64,000 nt of DNA, taken from assembly GCA_902778535.1 (NCBI GenBank), contig CACYYG010000017.1, forward strand, positions 1 through 64,000. The letters run 5' to 3'. The notes under the pieces were generated by a model. The model worked only from the letters and a program-made list of their open reading frames with translations, searched no databases and had not been told where the DNA came from. The position numbers and the translations under genes were made by a program. Source of the stretch: an uncultured Prevotellaceae bacterium. GTDB lineage: Bacteria > Bacteroidota > Bacteroidia > Bacteroidales > Bacteroidaceae. Positions 44,944 to 52,230 of the stretch are shown one piece after another; positions within the stretch are counted from its first letter, which is position 1; every line of letters starts with the position of its first letter.

Positions 44944-45593
44944 TTGTTGTTCTTTTTTTGAACAGGCCGGATGCAATAACCGCAGTTTCTGCACCCCAAA
45001 TACACACTTGAAATAGAAATAGTGACATCCATAAAGAAAGCAAGCATGCTATCCGTCTTGTCAGGAACAGACGTCCAATAGTATCCCTTTTCTCCATAAT
45101 CGCGGCAGTTCTCACTCTCGCGCTGACCTGCAAATGGCATCCAGAGCCTATTGCCATTTGGTGACGTAAAAAGTGCTCCTTCTTTATCATCATAGGAAAT
45201 GTATTCCACTTTACAATGCCTTATAAGTTCCTTACATTCCTCATCTGTAGGAAGACACCAGTCATCACCCCATAGTATTGTTGCCGCATCATATTGGGAA
45301 GCAGCAATATTATTGCCAATGAACTTATAAATTGTAGGCCCCGAAGGATCATAGAATTTGTAGTTGTCATAATAAAAGACAGCCCTTGGCTCAGTCTCTC
45401 CCCAGGCAAAATACTTGCCGTCGTCACCCGGCTTATTGGCTCCAACATTACAACAAGCCCATTTGACGCCACTTGGCAGTCCAAGGTCAAGAGCATGAGG
45501 GTGGTTGTCGTCCGGACATCCCACACAAATATACGGCTGTCCGAAGATTAAAACAGGACAGAACAAAAGGGCAATGGTGTAAAAATACTTCAC
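44901..45593 (-). CDS. Secreted FISUMP-domain protein
   Basis: 230 residues, GTG start at 45593 overlapping the upstream stop. Signal peptide (MKYFYTIALLFCPVLIFG) followed by a Fibrobacter succinogenes major paralogous domain: LDLGLPSGVKWACCNVGA, FAWGET, DAATILWGDDWCLPTDEE, GYYWTSV and a terminal RNCGYCIRPV. Such proteins are surface or secreted; function unknown. Confidence 0.85.
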   Translation of the reverse strand: MKYFYTIALLFCPVLIFGQPYICVGCPDDNHPHALDLGLPSGVKWACCNVGANKPGDDGKYFAWGETEPRAVFYYDNYKFYDPSGPTIYKFIGNNIAASQYDAATILWGDDWCLPTDEECKELIRHCKVEYISYDDKEGALFTSPNGNRLWMPFAGQRESENCRDYGEKGYYWTSVPDKTDSMLAFFMDVTISISSVYLGCRNCGYCIRPVQKKNNNEKTSGNSSDVEAP

Positions 45594-46864
45594 GAAAACA
45601 AATTCCTTATCCGTTGTGTAAAAGAAGTCTTTACCTCTTCCTCCTCAATATCATTTGCCTCTTCATTCGCATCTGCCGTGTCTTCATTAAAAGACGGAAG
45701 CGCAGTATTTATCACGAAATGAGTATTACATTTCCGGCAGATGAGGTGGCTTGACTCAGCGTCTTCTTTCATGTTCTTTATCTTATAGCCACATACAGGG
45801 CACGTGATGTAGTTTATCCTTAAATCCTCGTGTTTCCGGACAGATTCAGCCGAAAGAATTTGTCTGATGGTCTGTACCAACATTTTCTCCAGGTCCTGCA
45901 TCCTTTTATTGTCTTTCACGACGTCAGGAGCGTTACACTTAGAATAGTCAAGCCATGAAAAAGAAACAGGATGAGCAGCAAGCGACTCCTTGCTAAACAG
46001 TTCTGACTTATAATAGCTCTTGTCCAAGTCAGCGATTTTCCCCGCCAGCTTCTCCTTTTCTATTGCTATGAGTTGTTCCAAGAGCGTAAGAGTCCGAAAC
46101 AGCGATGCAATGTCTTTATTGGCACTTGTAAAGCTGCTGTTGAGCTGGGTTGTTGTTGGTGAAGGAATGATATTGATGCCTGAAGCCATCATGCTGTACA
46201 TCGCCTTTTTAATCAATTCCTTTGACTCGTCGGATAAACGGTAAAACCTTTCTGACGGATCAGTCTGATGTATCGCACATGTCAAGACAAAAGCATACGC
46301 ATACGTTTCTTCAGAAAGATATCCTGTATGAATCACCTCTCTTCTCAGCCCCAATCCGTTAAGCTCCAGCTTCTCTTTCTTGATGCCGTCAAGAATCAAC
46401 TCGCCGAAGCCGACATAGAAAACAGCCAAGTCCGCATAAATCTCATTTTCACGAGTATCATCCCTGAAATAGATACCCCTCTCGAACAGCAACTTGTGAC
46501 AAATCTCATGAGCCAACGTAGCCCTCAACATTTCAAAAAGCACGATGTTGCCTGCGATACTCTTGTCAATCGCTATTACAAAATCCGTACCATGATTGAG
46601 CTGCACATTGCCGGCACTTTCCAGTTCCTTTACTTCAACGACAGGCCGGTAATTAGTCAGCCCCACAAAGTCACACATCGACTTAGCCTCCCTCTGAATA
46701 AAATCCAGGGGAATGGCCTTGTCCTTTTTTACGTCAATATCGGGAAAAGGTTGCGAAGACTTGTAAAACGTAAAATCCTGATGTTGTAAACCCAGGTGTT
46801 CCTCCATCTGCTGAAATCTCTTCAAAATTTCCGCCGGAGTTAAATCTATGTTATTTACCAACAT
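45590..46864 (-). CDS. Zincin-like protein (HExxH) with C-terminal zinc ribbon
   Basis: 424 residues from ATG 46864 (MLVNNIDLTPAEIL); an upstream ATG at 46915 adds residues without conserved features. AHEICHKLLFERG near 150 has the HExxH metal site, with a downstream NEIYADL candidate third ligand, the pattern of ImmA/IrrE-like zincins. The C-terminal region has a CPVCG / CRKC zinc ribbon and an acidic tail. No signal peptide. Role unknown; a stress-linked peptidase is possible but not shown. Confidence 0.72.
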   Translation of the reverse strand: MLVNNIDLTPAEILKRFQQMEEHLGLQHQDFTFYKSSQPFPDIDVKKDKAIPLDFIQREAKSMCDFVGLTNYRPVVEVKELESAGNVQLNHGTDFVIAIDKSIAGNIVLFEMLRATLAHEICHKLLFERGIYFRDDTRENEIYADLAVFYVGFGELILDGIKKEKLELNGLGLRREVIHTGYLSEETYAYAFVLTCAIHQTDPSERFYRLSDESKELIKKAMYSMMASGINIIPSPTTTQLNSSFTSANKDIASLFRTLTLLEQLIAIEKEKLAGKIADLDKSYYKSELFSKESLAAHPVSFSWLDYSKCNAPDVVKDNKRMQDLEKMLVQTIRQILSAESVRKHEDLRINYITCPVCGYKIKNMKEDAESSHLICRKCNTHFVINTALPSFNEDTADANEEANDIEEEEVKTSFTQRIRNLFS

Positions 46865-46924
46865 AATCTTATGAAATTGGAAGTGCCGGCCATCCCGATA
46901 TATGGGTCTTAACAATCCTACTGT

Positions 46925-47425
46925 TTAGTTACCGATAATTCTCGGCGGTCTACGCTGATTTTGGCCTGGAGCCACAACGATTTCATAGATTACATCGTAA
47001 TAATCTCCCCACAAACTCCTTTGAAGTTTTTTCATATCCTTTGAAATAAGATAATACGAATTATAAAATTTGCTGTAATACTCATTCCAGTCCCCAACTT
47101 TCTTTTCAAATTTCAGAGAATAATCCCTATGATATCCGTTAAGGGGTTCATCCATAAGCCCTCCAACAGGTCCCATAGTAAGTGAATGAGTCATACTAAG
47201 GTTGTCCATTTGACCAATTGACAAATACAGTATATCGTTATTTTTCTTTATTACTAGAATGGGGTTTTCTTGGATAAATTTGAAATCGTTAATACTTGAA
47301 GAATTGCCCTGATTATCAATAAAATTTTTGGGTAGATACGAATAATAATTCAAAACCTGTGCCGTTGACTTTAAACCAACACAAAGAAACAAAGCAATTA
47401 ATAGAATAGCTGATTTCGTTTTCAT
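46925..47425 (-). CDS. Hypothetical secreted protein
   Basis: 166 residues. Signal peptide (MKTKSAILLIALFLCVGLKSTAQ) and an aromatic, tyrosine-rich mature part with no family I recognise. First gene of a three-gene minus-strand cluster. The likely promoter at 47659-47689 gives an unusually long leader of about 230 nt that contains a 30-codon ORF. Confidence 0.65.
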   Translation of the reverse strand: MKTKSAILLIALFLCVGLKSTAQVLNYYSYLPKNFIDNQGNSSSINDFKFIQENPILVIKKNNDILYLSIGQMDNLSMTHSLTMGPVGGLMDEPLNGYHRDYSLKFEKKVGDWNEYYSKFYNSYYLISKDMKKLQRSLWGDYYDVIYEIVVAPGQNQRRPPRIIGN

Positions 47426-47658
47426 GTTATTAGCTGTTTTAAAGGCGCCTCCTAACTCCCGAATTTGGCATTTAAATTTATATGTTTGGAAAAGAAGACG
47501 AGGAGTTTGTTTCCAGGTATCTCAACGATTGACGACAGCGAGACAACACACAAAAAACGTCTCCCTTCCCTTAGCCGGCCCTACAAACGGCATCGACGGC
47601 TTCAGGATTTCCATAGTTGTTTGGCCCTCTGCCACTACATAACTGGCTTAGTCGTTTG

Positions 47659-47689
47659 CAAAAGTACAAATTTCCTTGGGAATGGCCAA
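47659..47689 (-). promoter_or_regulatory. Promoter for the 44.9-47.4 kb minus-strand cluster
   Basis: Minus strand: TTG 47689-47687, 20-nt spacer, TACTTTTG 47666-47659. Confidence 0.55.
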
Positions 47690-47837
47690 GGAAAAAAGAA
47701 GGAAAATGAAGGAAACGACAAATTTGCCACTTTTCTTCTGTTACACTCACGGCTCCCCTACTACGATGAATCAGGCAGTTGCTTGCGGTCGGTCTTGAGA
47801 TCGTCATGGCACTTGTAGCAGCCGCAGTATTGGCGGA

Positions 47838-48084
47838 CACTAGTGTCCACGAAAATTATTTAACACTTGGAACTACGTCATTTTGCCACCAAATTGACAA
47901 TGAAGCAGAAGTATTTCAGCTCTCTTCATATAGAAATCTCTCAAATAGGAGTAATTGCGCTTTCTTTTTGTCAAATCCTCGTTTGGAGTTCATTTTAAAA
48001 GGTCCGACAGAAAAAAGCCTCTCAGAGCACCTTTATATAAAGGGGGTTCAAGAGATTGTTAACGGATTTTCGTGGACAGTAGTG
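47838..48084. mobile_element. 247-bp MITE-like element with terminal inverted repeats and 9-bp target duplication
   Basis: The left end CACTAGTGTCCACGAAAAT and the right end (reverse complement CACTACTGTCCACGAAAAT) form terminal inverted repeats, 24 of 29 positions matching. The exact 9-mer ATTGGCGGA flanks the element at 47829-47837 and 48085-48093. No transposase inside. Non-autonomous transposon; the helper is unknown. Confidence 0.82.
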
Positions 48085-48161
48085 ATTGGCGGATATCCTT
48101 TGCCTTTCCACTGCTCGGCAAACTCGTCAACGGCAGCAGACATCTGTTTCTCTGTCTTCAT
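48085..48161 (-). pseudogene. 5' remnant of a gene, interrupted by the MITE-like element
   Basis: From ATG 48161 the minus strand reads MKTEKQMSAAVDEFAEQWKG and KGYPP, then enters the transposon and stops at 48048. The N-terminus resembles, from memory, that of Bacteroidales MmeI-like (type IIG) methyltransferases; this is tentative. A good promoter at 48183-48213 precedes it. The DNA beyond the element (47829 downward) opens in a different frame (RQYCGCYKCHDDLKTDRKQL) and does not restore a full gene, so most of it has been lost. Confidence 0.4.
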
Positions 48162-48182
48162 ACATGATAATCTATTACCGCG

Positions 48183-48213
48183 CAAAGATACGAATTTTTT
48201 CTCACACCCCCAA
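48183..48213 (-). promoter_or_regulatory. Promoter of the interrupted gene
   Basis: Minus strand: TTG 48213-48211, 20-nt spacer, TATCTTTG 48190-48183. The coding remnant starts 22 nt further on. Confidence 0.6.
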
Positions 48214-48226
48214 GAATTGTCTCGTT

Positions 48227-49255
48227 TTATATTTCGCAAATCATCCTGGCCATATCATTCAGGGCGAGGCACTGGTCGCGGCGGATGGTGAGTTGCTCAT
48301 TATGGTGCTGCCAAGGAGCGAGGAGGAGCAGCTGGCCGCGGGCGCAGGCCTCCATGCGTGAGCCGCCGGGCTTGGCAAGGTCAGTAAAGCCGTTCTCCTG
48401 CAGGATGATGAGGGGCAGGCCTTCGTTGAAGGCAGCGCGCATGACCTGTTTCTCGCCCTTGGAGATGCAGGGAGAGACGAGGACGGCTCCGCTGCGAGCC
48501 TGAGTAAGGAACCACGACACACGCTGGGCTATCTCTTCATCGGTGAGGCGGCGAGAGCATTGCACCTGCAGGCGCACGGGGCGCTGGAGGAGGAAGCGGT
48601 TGCCGATGGCGGAGAACTGCTGCCCTGCCACCATGAGGCCGCGCTGCACGCGGAAGAGGTCGGGATGCTCGCGCTTCATTAAGAGGCGGCGGGGGTTTTC
48701 GCGGAGGTAGTCGAGCCATCGCTGCAGCTGACCATGGCGCAGAAGCAGCTTGTCGTTGAAGCCAGGGGCGAAGAGTAGGCCGTGGGTGCGGTCGTAATGG
48801 GGGCGCTGTCTTGTTTGTTGCGACTGAGTCGCAACATACGGAACGGAAGGGGAAAGCTCGCGGTAATGGCGGTTGCAGCCTGTTTTGAAACCACGGATGA
48901 CGCGACTGAGGTCTTTCTCCATCTGCTCCTTAAAGAAAAGGATGCCGTGCAGGTGGTCGGGCATCATCTGCAGCGCTATGATCTCAATTTGAGGATAATA
49001 GCTGGGAATGCCCCACCATTCGTCACTCACCCGCTGCCCCAGCTCCGTCAGCTCTATCCTTGGAGCCTCGGGGAAGCCTTTGGGCGCCTCGCTACTTCCC
49101 ACCACCTGCCCGAAGAGCGGACGGCGGCCCTCGGTCACCATCGTCACCAAATACATCATGCGCTCCGTGTAGTCGTGACCCACACAGCGGCGCTGCATCG
49201 AGGGCTTCTTCTCGCCCGCAAATGCCTTCTGGCTCTCGTAAACTTCGCGCTTCAT
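48227..49255 (-). CDS. REP-associated tyrosine transposase (RAYT-like), long form
   Basis: 342 residues. Residues about 34-135 match the Y1/IS200-like fold: HUH-type motif MPDHLHGIL (H101, H103) and a candidate catalytic Tyr131 in CNRHYREL. Such proteins process single-stranded REP palindromes. The C-terminal 170 residues (ISKGEKQVMRAAFNEGLP and onward) are an additional domain unlike the short RAYTs. A 21-bp palindrome lies inside the gene at 48816-48836. -7 element at 49266-49273. Confidence 0.8.
   Translation of the reverse strand: MKREVYESQKAFAGEKKPSMQRRCVGHDYTERMMYLVTMVTEGRRPLFGQVVGSSEAPKGFPEAPRIELTELGQRVSDEWWGIPSYYPQIEIIALQMMPDHLHGILFFKEQMEKDLSRVIRGFKTGCNRHYRELSPSVPYVATQSQQTRQRPHYDRTHGLLFAPGFNDKLLLRHGQLQRWLDYLRENPRRLLMKREHPDLFRVQRGLMVAGQQFSAIGNRFLLQRPVRLQVQCSRRLTDEEIAQRVSWFLTQARSGAVLVSPCISKGEKQVMRAAFNEGLPLIILQENGFTDLAKPGGSRMEACARGQLLLLAPWQHHNEQLTIRRDQCLALNDMARMICEI
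48816..48836. repeat. REP-like palindrome inside the RAYT gene
   Basis: Ten-base arms around a single central G (TGTTGCGACT, G, AGTCGCAACA). It encodes part of residues 140-147 (YVATQSQQ). Confidence 0.75.
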
Positions 49256-49265
49256 GTACTGAGTG

Positions 49266-49273
49266 CAAAGATA
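49266..49273 (-). promoter_or_regulatory. -7 element TATCTTTG for the RAYT gene
   Basis: TATCTTTG on the minus strand 11 nt before the start codon; no good TTG upstream. Confidence 0.45.
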
Positions 49274-49307
49274 CTATTTTTTCGGTATTCCACCACACTC
49301 AAACCCA

Positions 49308-49407
49308 AAAATGTGCAAATGTGCAAATTGCATCATTTTTATTTTACCTATCTCAACTCTGCTCAGTTCAGAAAAAAAGTTTTACAATTTGCACATTTGC
49401 ACATTTT
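49308..49407. repeat. Perfect 23-bp inverted repeat built of 8-nt units
   Basis: Arms 49308-49330 and 49385-49407 pair perfectly over 23 bp with a 54-nt spacer. Each arm contains two or three near-identical 8-nt units (AAATGTGC, AAATGTGC, AAATTGC). It lies upstream of the RAYT gene, in the 420-bp gap before the adhesin-like gene. Confidence 0.85.
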
Positions 49408-49578
49408 GGCCATCTTGGTGGTGCTGAAGGTCACGTTCATGATGCTGCGGATATGGCACAGCAGCAGAAAGAACCATGTAGAAGAGAAAAAGAAGGCCTG
49501 AGACGCCTTGCGGAGCGTTAGTTTAGGGCTCGTTAACATTTTTTTACGCTCAAATGACTCTATTTCAATTTTTTTTTG

Positions 49579-49586
49579 TATATTTG
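49579..49586 (+). promoter_or_regulatory. -7 element TATATTTG
   Basis: TATATTTG about 90 nt before the adhesin-like gene at 49676; the -33 element is unclear. Confidence 0.5.
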
Positions 49587-49675
49587 CAAACAGAAAATGG
49601 ATGGCGGAGATGTTCAGTGTGATTTTTCTGCATGTATAATCCATGATTCAACATTATTAATCAAATAAACAGTTA

Positions 49676-51757
49676 ATGCTTATGATTAGAAAAATTACAT
49701 TGTTCTTGTTGTTGGTATCCATGATGATTCCGATGACACTTAGTGCTCAAGAAGTTAGGAAAGACGTCTTGGCCAACTTGTTGCTTAGCAAAGACAACCG
49801 TTCTTTGCTGAAGAAGAATGTGCCGGCACCTGCTGACAAAAGGGTGCAGAAACTCTCTAACTTTACCAAGAGCCTGCGCCGTACTCCTAAAGCTGCTCCA
49901 TCAGCCGATGCCATTACCTGGGACTTCGAGTCGGAGGATCAGTTCAACGAATGGACAATTGTCGATAGTGACGATGACGGATTCAATTGGCAATACTTCA
50001 ATAATACAGGCCTGACAACTGGCCGAATGACAGCACATGACGGAGAAGGATTGGTAGCTTCTGCCAGTTATGATAATGACACCGGCACTGCACTCACTCC
50101 TGACAACTGGCTGATTTCGCCAGTGGTGACTCTTGGTGGCGTGCTTTCATTCTATGCTTGTGGGCAGGATGGAACTTATTGTGATGAAGTGTTTGGTGTG
50201 TTTGTCTGTGTGGGCAATTCCACTAATCCAACCGATTTTGTTCAGGTGGGTAGTAATAAAACCGCTACGGGTGAGATGACCGAGTATACTTTCGACCTCT
50301 CACAATATGCAGGACAAACAGGACGTTTCGCTATCAGACATTACAACTGTACGGATCAGTTTTGGCTGAATATCGATGACGTGTGCCTCGATATTAACGC
50401 CACTTACGTACCTGATCCTACCGATCCGACCAACCTTACGGCTGACCCGGCTGCCACTACTGCCGATGTGGCATGGGGTGGTGCTGAAGGTGATTCATGG
50501 AACTTGCGCTATAAGGTTTATAATCCTAACGAAAAGCAGACCTTCTTGTGGGACCTCACGATAGATAATTATGAGTCTCAAATTGATGGCTGGGCTATTT
50601 ATGACGCTGATGAAGACGGCAATAATTGGAATCTCACTTTGGATGGTTACGACCCCACCGGCACTTTGGGTGAAAATGAGAATGTTTGTTTCTACTCTGC
50701 TAGTTGGGACAATACTACTGGTGCTTTAACCCCGGACAACTGGCTGATAACTCCAGAATTACTACTTGGCGGCACTTTTAAGTTCAGGGCTAAAACTTCA
50801 TATTATCCCGATGTTTTAGGTGTATATGTTATGACGGCTGAAGGGGAATTCCAGTTAGGTGAAGACATTACTCCTCCATCAGGAGAATGGCAAGAGTACT
50901 CCTTCGATACGAGTAAGTATGACGGACAAACGGGATATATCGCTATTCGCCATTACAACTGTGAAGACCAGTTAAGAGTATATGTTGACTATATTTCTTA
51001 TGAAAAAGAAGGTGATGAACCTGCTGAGTGGATTGAAGTAAGCGGACTTACCGAAACCAATTATACCATTGAGGGATTGGAGCCAGGTACCGGGTACATG
51101 GTTGAGGTGCAGGCATATAATGACAAAGCTACTACAGAGTGGTCTGCACCGACCTACTTTACCACAGGCATCGATGTCAACGTGAGTGCTGCAGGCTATG
51201 CTACGCTCTACTACGGCGACAAGAACTTGGTAGTGCCCGAAGGAGTTGAGGCATCTGCCATCACCGTGGAAGGCGGCTCCATGACCAAGAGTCAGGTGTA
51301 TGCTGCGGGCGACATCATCCCACAGGGCACGGGCGTGCTGATACAGGCACCGCAGGGTAGTTACGTGTTTGGTGTGACCTCAGAGGAAGGCACAGCCCCG
51401 ACCGCCAACATGCTCCGCGGCAGCGATGTGGAAGAAGAAACCACAGGTGGCGACATCTATCTGATGCTCTCGCTCAACGCCAAAAGCGACCCGGAGTCAG
51501 TTGGATTCTACTATGGTGCAGAAGACGGTGCTGCGTTCATCAACGGTGCCCACAAGGCTTATCTCGCACTTCAGGCAGGACAGGCAGCAGGTGCAAGATA
51601 TGTGTGGTTCGATACAACAACGGGCATCAATGGCGTAGAGACGGCAGAGAACAACGCCACAGACGTATATACCGTTACAGGAGTCCACGTCAACCGACTC
51701 TCCAACTTGTCCAAGGGTATCTATATCGTTGGAGGAAAGAAGGTAATTGTGAAATAA
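49676..51757 (+). CDS. Secreted protein with two choice-of-anchor-J (cleaved adhesin) domains
   Basis: 693 residues. Signal peptide, then two related beta-sandwich domains (about 76-245 and 285-455), each with WDFE/WDLT, a TPDNWLISP or TPDNWLITP motif and FAIRHYNC or IAIRHYNC. A fibronectin-III-like segment follows (ETNYTIEGLEPGTGYMVEVQAYN), then a Prevotella-type beta domain and a C-terminal sorting-like tail (VYTVTGVHVNRLSNLSKG, IYIVGGKKVIVK). Probably a surface or secreted adhesin; ligand unknown. The first codons allow ATG 49676 or 49682. A small gene follows after 33 nt. Confidence 0.88.
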   Translation: MLMIRKITLFLLLVSMMIPMTLSAQEVRKDVLANLLLSKDNRSLLKKNVPAPADKRVQKLSNFTKSLRRTPKAAPSADAITWDFESEDQFNEWTIVDSDDDGFNWQYFNNTGLTTGRMTAHDGEGLVASASYDNDTGTALTPDNWLISPVVTLGGVLSFYACGQDGTYCDEVFGVFVCVGNSTNPTDFVQVGSNKTATGEMTEYTFDLSQYAGQTGRFAIRHYNCTDQFWLNIDDVCLDINATYVPDPTDPTNLTADPAATTADVAWGGAEGDSWNLRYKVYNPNEKQTFLWDLTIDNYESQIDGWAIYDADEDGNNWNLTLDGYDPTGTLGENENVCFYSASWDNTTGALTPDNWLITPELLLGGTFKFRAKTSYYPDVLGVYVMTAEGEFQLGEDITPPSGEWQEYSFDTSKYDGQTGYIAIRHYNCEDQLRVYVDYISYEKEGDEPAEWIEVSGLTETNYTIEGLEPGTGYMVEVQAYNDKATTEWSAPTYFTTGIDVNVSAAGYATLYYGDKNLVVPEGVEASAITVEGGSMTKSQVYAAGDIIPQGTGVLIQAPQGSYVFGVTSEEGTAPTANMLRGSDVEEETTGGDIYLMLSLNAKSDPESVGFYYGAEDGAAFINGAHKAYLALQAGQAAGARYVWFDTTTGINGVETAENNATDVYTVTGVHVNRLSNLSKGIYIVGGKKVIVK

Positions 51758-51790
51758 GTAAACGCGAACATTATTTAAAACTACAAGGAT

Positions 51791-51973
51791 ATGAGAAAAT
51801 ATAGTAAGCCTGAAATTAAGGTGATAGAACTCTATACGAACGGAATCATGGACGACGGATTCATTCACCAGAGCATGGGCGACGGGACTCAATTGTCCAG
51901 AAGAAGGTCTAGAAGGAGGTCTAACCACGATTATGAAGATGATTTTGAGGACGACTGTTTAGAGGACGAATAA
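51791..51973 (+). CDS. Small protein with basic core and acidic tail
   Basis: 60 residues: MRKYSKPEIKVIELYTNGIMDDGF, then an Arg/Ser block (SRRRSRRRS) and an acidic Asp/Glu tail. The KPEIKVIEL start recurs, from memory, in small Bacteroidales proteins of unknown role, some resembling precursor peptides. It is co-directional with the adhesin gene 33 nt upstream and directly followed by a strong terminator, which supports real transcription. Confidence 0.65.
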   Translation: MRKYSKPEIKVIELYTNGIMDDGFIHQSMGDGTQLSRRRSRRRSNHDYEDDFEDDCLEDE

Positions 51974-51991
51974 TGTCCTTTAACATCAGGG

Positions 51992-52029
51992 GGGGCGCAT
52001 CATGAAGTGAAGTGATGCGCCCCTTTTTT
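51992..52029 (+). terminator. Strong terminator after the small protein
   Basis: Perfect 11-bp stem GGGGCGCATCA (51992-52002) with TGATGCGCCCC (52013-52023) followed by six T. Confidence 0.9.
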
Positions 52030-52153
52030 CGTGGAATACGGTGAAAGCCTCCCCCACCCCCCTCCCGTAGAAAGCCATTCGTCACATTTCTGCCAATCGT
52101 CACACATTCGGCTGCCACTCGTCACTAAAAAAAGCAGAATATCCCACTTTTTT

Positions 52154-52184
52154 GGCACAAAATGTAGTTATCCGTACTTTTGCA
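52154..52184 (+). promoter_or_regulatory. Promoter of the outer-membrane receptor gene
   Basis: TTG 52154-52156, 20-nt spacer, TACTTTTG 52177-52184. It places the transcript start near 52191 and excludes coding starts before that. Confidence 0.7.
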
Positions 52185-52230
52185 GCGTCAAAAGGACGAA
52201 TCAAATATAACTTCTATGATAATTAAAGAA

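Larger units (their letters stand above)
47426..48226. other. Long gene-poor region
   Basis: Holds the long leader of the minus-strand cluster, its promoter, the MITE-like element, the gene remnant and the remnant's promoter. ORFs of 60-170 codons here are unsupported. Confidence 0.6.

Noticed and set aside
47465-47818. 117-codon plus-strand ORF
   Set aside because: Lies in the leader/promoter of the minus-strand cluster; composition not protein-like.
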